In this document: piece after piece, positions 1 through 8,212 of the stretch
Layout of the letters: the number at the start of each line of letters is the position of its first letter
How positions within the stretch are numbered: position 1 is the first letter of the stretch
Assembly (NCBI RefSeq): GCF_000196675.2
Contig: NC_015312.1
Coordinates: 372,001-436,000, forward strand
Source: Pseudonocardia benzenivorans CB1190
GTDB taxonomy: Bacteria > Actinomycetota > Actinomycetes > Mycobacteriales > Pseudonocardiaceae
Reading direction: 5' to 3'
DNA: 64,000 nt
Program-made: the position numbers and the translations under genes
Notes under the pieces: generated by a model
Seen by the model: only the letters and a program-made list of their open reading frames with translations
What the model was told of the DNA's origin: nothing
The model's database searches: none

Positions 1-2
1 TG

Positions 3-380
3 GGCTACGTCCGGACCCGTGCGACGCCCGGCTCCGACTTCGATCGCGTCGCTCGTCAGCGCGCGTTCCTCTCGGCCCTGATCAGCAAGGCCACCAGCCC
101 GGCGACCCTGGTCAACCCGTTCCGGGTCGTCCCGCTGGGCAGCGCCGTGACCGGCGCGATCACCGTCGACGACTCCGACCACATCTGGAACCTGGCGAGC
201 CTGGGCTTCGCGATGCGCGGGGTCTCGGGCGGCAGCGGTGTCGCGACGACCGTCCCCGTCGGCAGCACGCCGACCATCGGCGGCGAGTCCGTCGTGCGCT
301 GGGACAAGACCCGGGCGCAGGCGTTGTTCGGCGCGCTCGCCAAGGACCAGGCGCCGCCGAAGTCCGCGCTGGGACCCTGA
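3..380 (+). CDS. LytR-CpsA-Psr (LCP) family protein, C-terminal part
   Basis: The gene runs in from the left edge, so only about 125 C-terminal residues are visible. The reading begins GYVRTRATPGSDFDRVARQR, which matches the conserved end of the LCP catalytic domain, where the Arg and Asp residues bind the polyprenyl-phosphate head group (family knowledge). LCP proteins sit in the membrane with the catalytic domain outside and transfer glycopolymers from lipid carriers to peptidoglycan; in actinomycetes this is usually arabinogalactan. The tail after about residue 95 is a short Ala/Lys/Pro-rich end. It converges on ku with 36 bp between the stop codons. Start and membrane anchor lie outside the window. 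Confidence 0.8.
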   Translation, partial: GYVRTRATPGSDFDRVARQRAFLSALISKATSPATLVNPFRVVPLGSAVTGAITVDDSDHIWNLASLGFAMRGVSGGSGVATTVPVGSTPTIGGESVVRWDKTRAQALFGALAKDQAPPKSALGP

Positions 381-416
381 GGCCGCAGGGGACCGACCCG
401 CGACGGACGGTCGTCG

Positions 417-1409
417 TCAGGCGGGCTTGCGCGTCCGCCTGCGCGGCGCGGTCTCCTCGGCGGCCGTGTCGTCCCCGGCGGCCTTGCCCTTCTTCGTCGA
501 CCGGCGGGCGCGGGTCTTGGGCTTCTCCTCTTCCTCGGGCCCGGCCTTCTCCGGGGCCTTCTCCGGGGCCTTCTCCGGGGCCGGCGTCTCGTCGCTGCCC
601 GCGGCGGTGTCGGCCTTCTTCGCCGGCCCGCCCCTGGCCGCCTCGACGCTGCGCTGCAGGGCCGTGAGCAGGTCGGTCATGCTGTCGCCGTCGTCGGCCG
701 GCTTCTCCTCGACCGGCGCGGGCCGGGTGTCGCCGGTGGTCCGCTTGCGGTCGATCATCTCCGCGACGGCGTCGCGGTACTCGTCGGTGAAGTCCGACGG
801 TTCGAAGTCGGCACCGAGGCTCTCGACGAGCGAGGCCGCCATCTGCAGCTCCTGGGGCCGCAGCTCGACGTCGGCGTCGAGGATGTCGAACTCCGGCTCG
901 CGGACCTCGTCGGGCCACAGCATCGTCTGCAGGACGATCGCCTTGCCCCGCACGCGCAGCAGCGCCAGCGTCTCGCGCTGCCGCAGCGCCACCTTGACCA
1001 CCGCCATCCGGTCGGTGTCGGTGAGCGCCTCGCGCAGCAGCGCGTAGGGCTTGGCGGCCTTGGTTTCCGGCTCCAGGTAGTAGCTCTTGTCGAACAGCAG
1101 CGGGTCGATCTGGTCGGACGGCACGAACTCGATAACGTCGATCTCGTGCCCGGTGGCCACCGGCAGCGAGTCGAGGTCGGACTCGTCGAGCGTGATCAGC
1201 TCGCCGTCCTCGGTCTCGTAGCCCTTGACGATGTCGGCGTACTCGACCTCCTCGCCGTCGATCGAGCAGGTCCGCTTGTAGCGGATCCGACCACCGTCGG
1301 TGGCGTGCACCTGGTGGAACCGGATGTCGTGGTTGGTCGTCGCGGAGTACAGCTTCACCGGCACGCTGACCAGCCCGAACGAAACCGCTCCGCTCCACAT
1401 CGCACGCAT
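417..1409 (-). CDS. ku: Ku protein, non-homologous end joining
   Basis: Bacterial Ku forms a homodimeric ring on broken DNA ends and recruits the ligase in non-homologous end joining. The protein (330 aa) opens MRAMWSGAVSFGLVSVPVKL, the typical Ku N-terminus, so I start it here and not at the upstream ATG at 1526. The Ku core occupies roughly residues 1-260. A Lys/Glu/Ala-rich tail follows, with PEKA repeated three times from a 12-bp DNA repeat at 543-578 and a basic end (RRRTRKPA); such tails in actinobacterial Ku bind DNA and ligase. The gene is divergent from the ATP-dependent ligase gene with a 97-bp gap, the usual two-gene end-joining arrangement. Confidence 0.93.
   Translation of the reverse strand: MRAMWSGAVSFGLVSVPVKLYSATTNHDIRFHQVHATDGGRIRYKRTCSIDGEEVEYADIVKGYETEDGELITLDESDLDSLPVATGHEIDVIEFVPSDQIDPLLFDKSYYLEPETKAAKPYALLREALTDTDRMAVVKVALRQRETLALLRVRGKAIVLQTMLWPDEVREPEFDILDADVELRPQELQMAASLVESLGADFEPSDFTDEYRDAVAEMIDRKRTTGDTRPAPVEEKPADDGDSMTDLLTALQRSVEAARGGPAKKADTAAGSDETPAPEKAPEKAPEKAGPEEEEKPKTRARRSTKKGKAAGDDTAAEETAPRRRTRKPA
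543..578. repeat. three tandem 12-bp units inside ku
   Basis: GGCCTTCTCCGG occurs three times head to tail. On the coding (minus) strand it encodes the PEKA/APEK repeats of the Ku tail. The unit keeps the reading frame, so copy-number change would only alter tail length. Confidence 0.85.
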
Positions 1410-1506
1410 GGCGTACCTGTACCCAGCCTTCCCCGTCGGCCGTCCGGCACGCCTGGAACCGACCCGAACAGCGCAGCGTGACGACATCTGGTGACAGCAT
1501 GACGGT

Positions 1507-2439
1507 GTGCAGCCCATGCTCGCCACCCCCGGCGCGCTCCCGACCGGCCCCGGATGGGTCTACGAGGTCAAGTGGGACGGCATGCGGCTGCTCGCCGACG
1601 TCCGCGACGGGCTCGTCCGGCTGCTCACCCGGGGCGGGCGCGACGTGGCGGGCAGCTTCCCTGAGCTCGCCCGGCTCGACGCCGTCGCCCCGGACCTGCT
1701 GCTCGACGGCGAGGTCGTCCTGCTCGACCGCGGCGTCCCCAGCTTCACCGCGCTCACCGAGCGCATCCACGGCGCCGTCAGCCCTGCGCGGGCGGCAGCC
1801 CGGCCGGTCACCTTCATGGTGTCCGACGTGCTGCGCCTCTACGGCGTCGACCTCACCGCGCGGCCGCTGGAGGAGCGCCGTGGCACGTTGGAACGCCTGG
1901 ACCTGACGCGCGTGCCCGCCGTCTCGCTCTCGCCGTCCTACACCGACGGCAGCGCGCTGCTCGCCGCGACGGCGCAGCGGGGGATGGAGGGGATCGTCGC
2001 GAAACGGGCCGACAGCCCCTACACACCGGGACGGCGTACGGCCTGGATCGAGGTGACCCACCGGCTCACCCGGACGTGCGTCGTCGGCGGCTGGCGCCCG
2101 GAACGCTCGAACCCGACGCGGATCGCGGCGCTGCTGGTCGGCGTGCCCGGGCGCGACGGCCTGCGATTCGCGGGCCGGGTCACCGCGGGGCTGGCGGGCG
2201 ACGCGGTGCAGCGCATCCTGCACGGCGCTCTCGACGGCCTGACGACGGTCGCGCCCCCGTTCGACGAGCCCCTTCCCCGTGTCGACGGGGCGGGCGCGCG
2301 GTGGTGCGAGCCGCTCGTCGTCGCCGAGGTCGCGCACGCGGGGACCGAGGGCGGTCGGCTGCTCCGGCCGGAGTTCCGGGGGCTGCGCGACGATCTCGAC
2401 CCCGCCGACGTCGACCCCTTCCCGGCGCCCGCCGGCTGA
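1507..2439 (+). CDS. ATP-dependent DNA ligase, LigD/LigC ligase-domain type
   Basis: Stand-alone ligase module (310 aa) that should seal breaks with Ku. Seen: motif I EVKWDGMR with the adenylated lysine K22; motif III around LLDGEVV (65-70); motif IV EGIVAKR (161-167); an OB-fold-like C-terminal half ending near residue 298. There is no polymerase or nuclease domain, unlike full-length LigD. The position of motif V, normally W-x-K-x-K, reads W180-I-E-V-T, so both expected lysines are missing, although the flanking CVVGGW is intact. GTG start at 1507, directly preceding the conserved QPMLAT. Divergent from ku. The family call is firm; catalytic competence is open. Confidence 0.85.
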   Translation: MQPMLATPGALPTGPGWVYEVKWDGMRLLADVRDGLVRLLTRGGRDVAGSFPELARLDAVAPDLLLDGEVVLLDRGVPSFTALTERIHGAVSPARAAARPVTFMVSDVLRLYGVDLTARPLEERRGTLERLDLTRVPAVSLSPSYTDGSALLAATAQRGMEGIVAKRADSPYTPGRRTAWIEVTHRLTRTCVVGGWRPERSNPTRIAALLVGVPGRDGLRFAGRVTAGLAGDAVQRILHGALDGLTTVAPPFDEPLPRVDGAGARWCEPLVVAEVAHAGTEGGRLLRPEFRGLRDDLDPADVDPFPAPAG

Positions 2440-2515
2440 CAGTGGCACCCGGTGCTGTCACCCGGGCAGGGTGCGCGCCAGGATGGTGCCCCGACAGCAC
2501 GAGAAGGGGGCACAC

Positions 2516-2704
2516 ATGGATTTCGACGCGCTCAAGGGCAAGGCCGAGGAGCTGCTCAACGAGCACGGCGACAAGATCGAGGCGGGCGTCGAGAAGCTGG
2601 GCGACGTCGTCAAGGACAAGTACGGGCACGCGGAGCAGGTCGACACCGTCGTCGACAAGATCAAGGACTTCGTCCCCGATCAACCGCCCGCTCCCGGGCA
2701 GTGA
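2516..2704 (+). CDS. Small helical protein of the Rv0909/MT0933 antitoxin-like family
   Basis: 62-residue charged protein: MDFDALKGKAEELLNEHG, then KIEAGVEKLGDVVKDKYG and VDTVVDKIKDF, two or three amphipathic helices and a Pro-rich end. This pattern matches the MT0933/Rv0909-type family, annotated as antitoxins in mycobacteria, but no toxin gene lies beside it, so an antitoxin role is not supported here. A GAGAAGGGGG Shine-Dalgarno sits 5-6 nt before the ATG. A strong hairpin follows at 2730-2760. Confidence 0.7.
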   Translation: MDFDALKGKAEELLNEHGDKIEAGVEKLGDVVKDKYGHAEQVDTVVDKIKDFVPDQPPAPGQ

Positions 2705-2729
2705 CCTGCCGTGATCGTGCGGTGAACGC

Positions 2730-2760
2730 CGCTCCTGCCCGGTTCCCCTGGGCAGGAGCG
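2730..2760 (+). terminator. hairpin terminator candidate
   Basis: CGCTCCTGCCC and GGGCAGGAGCG form a perfect 11-bp stem with a 9-nt loop, 26 nt after the stop codon at 2704. There is no U-tract, as is usual for actinomycete hairpin terminators. Confidence 0.65.
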
Positions 2761-2866
2761 GATGCTCGCAACCGGCTACCGTGTGGCCGATGAGCGAGCC
2801 TTGGCGAGCGAAGGGTCGGCACTGTGCTTGCGCGCAGCGCCGACCGAGCCCCGGCGAGGGAGAGCG

Positions 2867-3460
2867 ATGAGCGGCATGGTGACGTGGCAGGCGGAGGACG
2901 AGGTCGGCCTGGAGGGCGCCCGGGTCCTCATCGGACCCACGGGCTTCCGCGCGCTCGGCCGGGTCGTGCGGACCGGCCCCCACGGCGAGCTCACGGCGTC
3001 GTACCGGCTCACGCTCAACGAGGACCACTCCGTCGAGCGCCTGTCGGTGACGGCGGCGACCGCCGAGCGCGAGCGGCACCTGACGATGAACCGCACCGAG
3101 GACGGCTTCTGGCTGCTCGACGACGGCTCCGGCAGCACGCGGTCGGACTACGACGGCGCGATCGACGTCGACCTCGAGCGCAGCCCGCTGTTCAACACGC
3201 TCCCGATCCGCAGGCTGGGCCTGCACACCGAGCACGGTGACCACGTGATCCCCGTGCTGTTCGTGTCGTTGCCGACGCTCTCGGTCGAGCTGGTCGACCA
3301 GCACTATCGCACGGTGTCCGTCGTGGACGGTGACGCTCCCGCGGTGGTCAACTTCAGCTCCGGCGAGTTCAGCGCCGACCTCACCGTCGACGCCGACGGG
3401 ATCGTCGACCACTACCCGGGGCTGGCCCGCCGGGTCAGGGCGATCGAACCGGTGGCCTGA
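2867..3460 (+). CDS. Putative glycolipid-binding family protein (PF06475-like)
   Basis: 197-residue soluble beta-rich protein with no signal peptide or membrane segment. Blocks such as TASYRLTLNEDHSVERLSV, DGFWLLDDG and GAIDVDLERSPLFNTLPIRR resemble the putative glycolipid-binding family, whose biochemical role is unclear. The ATG at 2867 is chosen because GGCGAGGGAGAG lies directly upstream; the longer reading from 2762 crosses repetitive leader sequence. It converges on tyrA with a 25-bp gap. Nothing in the neighbourhood narrows the function. Confidence 0.65.
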   Translation: MSGMVTWQAEDEVGLEGARVLIGPTGFRALGRVVRTGPHGELTASYRLTLNEDHSVERLSVTAATAERERHLTMNRTEDGFWLLDDGSGSTRSDYDGAIDVDLERSPLFNTLPIRRLGLHTEHGDHVIPVLFVSLPTLSVELVDQHYRTVSVVDGDAPAVVNFSSGEFSADLTVDADGIVDHYPGLARRVRAIEPVA

Positions 3461-3485
3461 CCCTTCGGTCAGTCGTCCCGGTCGG

Positions 3486-4433
3486 TCAGTCGTTCCAGCC
3501 CACGACGACCTCGCCGCGCCGGCCCAGCTCCCGCAGCTCCGCGAGGACCCCCGGTCGCAGCGACACCCGCTGGGTGAGCGGGTCGCGCGTCGCCGCCCAG
3601 CGCTGCCGCGCGAGGTAGCCGGCCTGCACGGTGGCCGCGAGGCCCCCGGTCGACGCGAGCGCCCCGCGCATCGCCCCGAGCCGGCCCAGTGCCTCGTCGA
3701 CCGCCGCGAGCAGCGCGTCCCGGTTCCCCTCGCACATCGCCAGCACCAGCTCGGGGCGCGTCCCCGCGACGCGGGTGCCGTCGGCGAAGGAGCCGGCCGA
3801 CAGCGCGAGCGGCAGGTCGTCGTCGGGCTCGCCGGCGCCGACCGCGGCGAGCACCGCGGCCAGCAGGTGGGGCAGGTGGCTGATCCGGGCGACGGCCAGG
3901 TCGTGCTCGTCGGCGGCCGCGGGCACGACGTGCGACCCGCACGCCCAGGCCAGCTCCGCGACGTCGGCCCAGACCTCGAGGTCGAGCCCGTCGTCGGCCA
4001 TCACGACCCACGCCGCGCCGGTGAAGAGCCCGGCACTCGCGGCCGTCCAGCCCGACTCGGCGGTCCCGGCCATCGGATGGCCGCCGACGTAGCGGGCCCG
4101 CGGGGCGTACCGCGCGACGTCGTCGGCGACCGCGACCTTCACGCTGACCGCGTCGGTCAGCCGCACGGTCGGGGCGACGGCGTCGACGCGGCGCAACACC
4201 TCGGGCAGGACCGGCAACGGTGTCGCCAGCACGACGAGCGCATCGGCCTGCGCGGCCCGGCGCAGGGCCGCGTCGAGGTCGGTGGTGACGTCGAAGCCGT
4301 CGGCACGGGCCTGCTCGGCCGTGCCCTCCGACGCGCTCGTGCCCCACGTGGTCCGGCCGGCCTTGTCGGCGGCCCGGAGCAGCGACCCGCCGATCAGGCC
4401 CGTTCCGACGACGCACAGTGCGCGCTCACCCAT
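3486..4433 (-). CDS. tyrA: Prephenate dehydrogenase
   Basis: Oxidative decarboxylation of prephenate (or arogenate) with NAD(P)+ in tyrosine synthesis. The 315-aa protein has the Rossmann motif VVGTGLIGGS (G10, G12, G15), the LTDAVSVK block and the catalytic GGHPMAG with H119, followed by the helical dimerisation half. No ACT domain follows, so feedback control through such a domain is not expected. Start: TACCGT lies 8 nt before the ATG, so a leaderless transcript is likely. The amidase gene ends 44 bp upstream; co-transcription is possible but the -10 box suggests its own promoter too. Confidence 0.9.
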   Translation of the reverse strand: MGERALCVVGTGLIGGSLLRAADKAGRTTWGTSASEGTAEQARADGFDVTTDLDAALRRAAQADALVVLATPLPVLPEVLRRVDAVAPTVRLTDAVSVKVAVADDVARYAPRARYVGGHPMAGTAESGWTAASAGLFTGAAWVVMADDGLDLEVWADVAELAWACGSHVVPAAADEHDLAVARISHLPHLLAAVLAAVGAGEPDDDLPLALSAGSFADGTRVAGTRPELVLAMCEGNRDALLAAVDEALGRLGAMRGALASTGGLAATVQAGYLARQRWAATRDPLTQRVSLRPGVLAELRELGRRGEVVVGWND

Positions 4434-4441
4434 GCGGCGGA

Positions 4442-4447
4442 ACGGTA
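4442..4447 (-). promoter_or_regulatory. -10 box (TACCGT) of tyrA, leaderless type
   Basis: TACCGT on the minus strand ends 8 nt before the tyrA ATG, which places the expected transcription start at or next to the start codon. Confidence 0.5.
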
Positions 4448-4477
4448 CGCGGGGGCGGGTCGCCGCCCGCGCCCGGC

Positions 4478-5806
4478 TCAGGACCGCTCGATCGCCGCCG
4501 CCACCCGCAGCACGCCGCGCTCCTCCAGCCGCACCCCGGCGATCTGCACGCCGACGGGCAGCTCGCCCTGGTCGACCCGGCCGGGCACCGACACCGCGGG
4601 CCAGCCCGTCAGGTTGAACGGCAGCGTCAGCGCGAGCAGGGCCGGGCGGACCGTCACGTCGCGACCGCCGACCTCCACCGACTCCGCGCCGATCGGGGTG
4701 GCGCGCACCCGCGTCGTCGGCAGTACGAGCGCGTCGATGCCGTCGCAGGCCGTCCGGATCTCCGCGGTCAGCCGGACGCGGGCCCGCTGCGCGTCGATGT
4801 ACTCGGTCGCGGTGAGGTTCGCGTTCGGCTCGAGGCGCTCGAGCGTCGCCGGCTGGTAGTCCGCGCGGCGGGCGGCGAGCAGGTCCCGGTGGGTCGCGTA
4901 CGCCTCCGCGTTGACGATCGTGAAGTACAGCGGGGCGAGCTCGTCGATCGCGGGGATCTCGATCTCGGTGATCTGCGCACCGGCCTTCTCCAGCCGCGCG
5001 ACGGCGTCGCGGGTCGTCTCGACGATCACCGGGTCCGCGGCCTCCCAGTAGGGGCCGGTGGGCACGCCGATCCGCACGCCCGAGACCCCCGGCTGCTGGA
5101 TGCCGCCACCGGTGCCGTCGGGCCGGGCGAGGACGTCCCACACGACGCTCGCGCCGTGCACGTCGGCGGTCAGCACCCCGACGTGGTCGCACGTGTCCGA
5201 CAGCGGGAAGACGCGCTCGGTCGAGAGCCGCCCGCGCGTCGGCTTGAGCCCGACGACCCCGCACAGCGCCGCCGGGACGCGCACGCTCGCGCCCGTGTCG
5301 GTGCCCAGCGTCAGCGCGAGGTGCCCGGCCGCGACGGCCGCCGCCGATCCCGACGACGAGCCGCCGGTGATCCGCGTCGGGTCGTGCGGGTTGCGGGCGG
5401 GACCGGAGACCGAGACGTCGCCGGTGGGCCCGTAGGCGAACTCGTGGGTGTGCAGCTTCCCGACGACGACCGCGCCCGCCTCCCGCAGCCGCGCCACGAC
5501 CGGGTTGTCGGCCTCCGCGGGGGCGGCGTCGGCGAGGACCGCCGAGCCGCAGCGTGTCGGCAGGCCCTCGACGTCGATGATGTCCTTCACCCCGACCGCG
5601 ACCCCGTGCAACGGCCCGCGCCACTCGCCGCGGCCCAGCTCCTCGGTGCGGGCGGCGGCGTCGGCGAGCGCGCGCTCCTCGTCGAGCGTGACGACCGCGT
5701 TCGTCGTGTCGCCGCGCAGCCGGTCGAGGACGTCGCGGACGTGCTCGGTGGGGGAGAGCTCGCCGGAGCGCAGGTCGAGGGACAGGTCGCGGATCGAGAA
5801 CGTCAC
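4478..5806 (-). CDS. Amidase signature family enzyme
   Basis: 442-aa amidase with the complete Ser-cisSer-Lys triad by alignment from memory to the family: K74 in GVKD, S150 in the GGSSSGSAAA stretch and the nucleophile S174 in GTDTGASVRVP. These enzymes hydrolyse amides in the cytoplasm; the substrate cannot be read from sequence. The length and lack of a gatB/gatC neighbour argue against GatA. It lies 46 bp downstream of the M20 peptidase gene and 44 bp upstream of tyrA on the same strand; the amidase and peptidase could form an amide-degrading pair. GTG start. Confidence 0.85.
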   Translation of the reverse strand: MTFSIRDLSLDLRSGELSPTEHVRDVLDRLRGDTTNAVVTLDEERALADAAARTEELGRGEWRGPLHGVAVGVKDIIDVEGLPTRCGSAVLADAAPAEADNPVVARLREAGAVVVGKLHTHEFAYGPTGDVSVSGPARNPHDPTRITGGSSSGSAAAVAAGHLALTLGTDTGASVRVPAALCGVVGLKPTRGRLSTERVFPLSDTCDHVGVLTADVHGASVVWDVLARPDGTGGGIQQPGVSGVRIGVPTGPYWEAADPVIVETTRDAVARLEKAGAQITEIEIPAIDELAPLYFTIVNAEAYATHRDLLAARRADYQPATLERLEPNANLTATEYIDAQRARVRLTAEIRTACDGIDALVLPTTRVRATPIGAESVEVGGRDVTVRPALLALTLPFNLTGWPAVSVPGRVDQGELPVGVQIAGVRLEERGVLRVAAAIERS

Positions 5807-5852
5807 GGGCCAAGCTTGCCTCCCCGCCGGGAGGCCGCCGTGCGCCGGGGGG

Positions 5853-7073
5853 TCAGCTCGCCGCCAGCGCCTCGAGTGCCAGGCCCGCGTACAGCGCGAC
5901 GCCCGTGGGCATCGCGGACTCGTCGAAGACGACCCGGTTGGAGTGGTTCGACGGTGCCGTCGCGAGATCGACCCCGGGCGGGCACGCCCCCAGGAACGCG
6001 AGCGCCCCCGGGACCTCGCGCAGGACGTAGGAGAAGTCCTCCGCGCCCATGATCGGGTCGGGCATCTCGACGGCGCGGCGGCTTCCGAGCAGCCGGCCCG
6101 CCAGATCCGTGACCTGCGCGGCCGCCTGCCGGTCGTTCGCGGTCACCGGGTAGCCCGAACTGATCCGCACGTCGGCCTCGCAGCCGTGGGCCAGCGCGGT
6201 GTGCCGGCACACGCGCTGGATCTCGTCGTGCAGCAGCCGGCGGACCGGCTCGGCCATCGTCCGCAGGGTGCCCTCCATCTCGGCGGACTCGGGGATGACG
6301 TTGTTCGTGGTCCCCGCGGTGATCCGGGCGATGGTGAGCACGGCCGCCTGGTGGGCGTCGACACGGCGGGTCAGCATGGTCTGCAGCGCACCGACCATGG
6401 CCGCGGCGGCGGGGACCGGGTCGACCGCGTCGTGCGGGGCCGAGGCATGGCCGCCGCGGCCCGTCACCGTCACGGTCACGGTGTCGGCGGCGGCCATGAT
6501 CGGGCCGGGTCGGGTGTGCACCTCGCCGCTGGGCAACGTCGCGCTGACGTGCAGGGCGTAGGCGGCCTCCGGCATGCCCGCGGGGCCACCCGGACCGAGC
6601 AGACCCTCGTCGATCATGTGACGGGCGCCGTGGAAGCCCTCCTCGCCCGGCTGGAACATCAGCAGCACCCGCCCCGCCAGGTCCTCGCGCGACTCCGCCA
6701 GCAGCCGGGCCGCCGAGGCCAGCATCGCGACGTGCGCGTCGTGCCCGCATGCGTGCATCGCGCCGTCGACCGTCGAGGTGAACTCGACGCCGGTGTCCTC
6801 GTGCAGCGGCAGGGCGTCCATGTCGGCCCGCAGCAGCACCGTCGGGCCCGGCCGGGCGCCGTCGAGGACGGCGACGACCGAACTCACCTCGCGCCCGAGG
6901 TGGATGCGGACCGGGAGGTCGGCGAGGGCGCCGAGCACGGCGTCCTGCGTGCCCGGCAGGTGCAGCCCGATCTCCGGGTGGCGGTGCACCGCTCGGCGTA
7001 GGGCGACGGTCCGCGGCTGCAGGGCGCGCGCACGGCGGTGGAGGTCGTCGAGACGCGCGTCGGCCGGGGACAT
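5853..7073 (-). CDS. M20 family amidohydrolase (hippurate hydrolase/IAA-amino acid hydrolase type)
   Basis: 406-aa metal-dependent amidohydrolase. Seen: RADMDALP (82-89), MHACGHDAH (106-114, metal ligands C109 and H111 by family), and QPGEEG (141-146, catalytic and metal Glu). The middle of the protein holds the dimerisation insert. Family members cleave N-acyl amino acids such as hippurate or indole-acetyl amino acids. Start at MSPADARL (7073) because the longer reading to 7160 would run into the divergent promoter region. First gene of a minus-strand run with the amidase. Confidence 0.85.
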   Translation of the reverse strand: MSPADARLDDLHRRARALQPRTVALRRAVHRHPEIGLHLPGTQDAVLGALADLPVRIHLGREVSSVVAVLDGARPGPTVLLRADMDALPLHEDTGVEFTSTVDGAMHACGHDAHVAMLASAARLLAESREDLAGRVLLMFQPGEEGFHGARHMIDEGLLGPGGPAGMPEAAYALHVSATLPSGEVHTRPGPIMAAADTVTVTVTGRGGHASAPHDAVDPVPAAAAMVGALQTMLTRRVDAHQAAVLTIARITAGTTNNVIPESAEMEGTLRTMAEPVRRLLHDEIQRVCRHTALAHGCEADVRISSGYPVTANDRQAAAQVTDLAGRLLGSRRAVEMPDPIMGAEDFSYVLREVPGALAFLGACPPGVDLATAPSNHSNRVVFDESAMPTGVALYAGLALEALAAS

Positions 7074-7135
7074 GCGGTGATCCTCGCACTGCTCGGCCGC
7101 ACTGCCACCGGGTGACAGGAGAGCGAAGTTGCGGC

Positions 7136-7171
7136 TGTGACGTGGACCATAAGACGTCACAGGCTTACGGT
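7136..7171 (+). promoter_or_regulatory. 8-bp dyad over a leaderless promoter
   Basis: TGTGACGT (7136-7143) and ACGTCACA (7154-7161) form a perfect inverted repeat with a 10-bp spacer. A -10 box TACGGT follows at 7166-7171, six nt before the ATG at 7178; TGGACC at 7143-7148 has the right 17-bp spacing to be its -35. The dyad therefore covers the -35 and looks like an operator. Confidence 0.5.
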
Positions 7172-7177
7172 AGTGCC

Positions 7178-7690
7178 ATGGCGGTGCAGAGCGTCCAGGC
7201 GCGCGACGACACGCGTGACCAGGCCCTGCCCGGGTACGCGGTCGCCGCGATCCGGGAGGAGGGCCGTTGGCGGTGCATATCGTTGGATGTGGCCGCCCTG
7301 CACGATCTCGACGCCGCCATCACCGAGCTGCGCGCCCTGCGTTCCACCGGCGCGGTCGTCGGGCTGCTCGACGTCGACGACGAGTTCTTCGTGCTGCTGC
7401 GCCCGGTGCCCGGCGGGGTGTCGCTCCTCGTGTCCGACGCCGTGGCCGCGCTCGACTACGACGTCGCCGCCGACGTGCTCGACCTGTTGCGCGTCGAGCT
7501 GCCGTCCGACGGTGAGGACGCGTTGTGGCCCGAGGGCGACCTCGCGATCCTGGCCGACCTGGGGCTGCCGGCCGAGGAGCTCGAGGTGCTGGTCAACGAG
7601 CTCGAGCTCTATCCCGACGAGCAGCTCGCCGCGATCGGCCGCCGCTGCGGTTTCGCCGACGCGCTCGCCGCGGTCGTCGACGCGCGCTGA
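7178..7690 (+). CDS. tRNA adenosine deaminase-associated protein
   Basis: 170-aa acidic protein that in actinomycetes is nearly always found directly before tadA. Conserved-looking blocks are GYAVAAIREEGRWRCISLD near the N-terminus and an acidic C-terminal half (LADLGLPAEELEVLVNELELYPDEQL). Its molecular role is not established; the name reflects the genomic link. The start ATG follows a TACGGT -10 box by 6 nt and lacks a Shine-Dalgarno. tadA begins 24 nt after its stop codon. Confidence 0.8.
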   Translation: MAVQSVQARDDTRDQALPGYAVAAIREEGRWRCISLDVAALHDLDAAITELRALRSTGAVVGLLDVDDEFFVLLRPVPGGVSLLVSDAVAALDYDVAADVLDLLRVELPSDGEDALWPEGDLAILADLGLPAEELEVLVNELELYPDEQLAAIGRRCGFADALAAVVDAR

Positions 7691-7713
7691 ACGCCGCCGG
7701 GCATGCTCGTGGC

Positions 7714-8175
7714 GTGATCCCCGGACCCGACGACGAGCGGCTCGTCCGGCGCGCGATCGACGTCGCCCGTGGCGCGCTCGGCACCGGTGACGTGCCGATC
7801 GGCGCCGTGGTCGTCGACGCGTCGGGCGCGGAGGTCGCCACCGCCTGCAACGCCCGTGAAGCGCTGGGCGATCCCACCGCCCACGCCGAGATCCTCGCGC
7901 TGCGCGCCGCCGCGGCCGTGCTCGGGGAGTGGCGGCTCACCGGCTGCACGCTCGTCGTGACGCTGGAGCCGTGCACGATGTGCGCCGGCGCGATCTGGCT
8001 GGCCCGGGTGCCGCGGGTGGTGTTCGGGGCCTGGGAGCCGCGGACCGGCGCCGCCGGATCGCTGTGGGACGTCCTGCGCGACCGCAGGCTCAACCATCGC
8101 CCCGAGGTCGTCGGCGGGGTGCTGGCCGACGAGTGCGCCGCGCTCCTGGAGGACTTCTTCGGCGAGCTCCGCTGA
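7714..8175 (+). CDS. tadA: tRNA-specific adenosine deaminase
   Basis: Converts the wobble adenosine of tRNA-Arg(ACG) to inosine. The 153-aa protein has the zinc deaminase signature HAE (57-59, E59 proton shuttle) and PCTMCAG (C87 and C90 zinc ligands), plus the family C-terminal helix. Starts at GTG 7714 (IPGPDDERL); CATGCT six nt upstream could be its own -10. The placement after the tadA-associated gene supports TadA over cytosine or guanine deaminase. Confidence 0.92.
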   Translation: MIPGPDDERLVRRAIDVARGALGTGDVPIGAVVVDASGAEVATACNAREALGDPTAHAEILALRAAAAVLGEWRLTGCTLVVTLEPCTMCAGAIWLARVPRVVFGAWEPRTGAAGSLWDVLRDRRLNHRPEVVGGVLADECAALLEDFFGELR

Positions 8176-8200
8176 GGCCCGGCGCCTCGGCTGCCGAGGT

Positions 8201-8206
8201 TAGGGT
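8201..8206 (+). promoter_or_regulatory. -10 box (TAGGGT) of the Nudix gene
   Basis: TAGGGT ends 6 nt before the GTG at 8213 and there is no Shine-Dalgarno, consistent with a leaderless mRNA. Confidence 0.5.
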
Positions 8207-8212
8207 CGTCCG

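Noticed and set aside
1410..1506. Specific operator between ku and the ligase gene
   Set aside because: No convincing dyad or -10 pair could be picked out in the 97-bp gap.
160..2448. Long minus-strand open frame of over 700 codons
   Set aside because: Overlaps ku and the ligase in another phase; its composition (runs of Arg, Gly, Ala, Pro) is typical of antisense frames in high-GC DNA.
2516..2704. Toxin-antitoxin module
   Set aside because: The small protein looks like the MT0933 family but no toxin-like gene is adjacent on either side.
4478..5806. GatA subunit of the tRNA amidotransferase
   Set aside because: No gatB or gatC nearby, and the length and N-terminus do not fit GatA.
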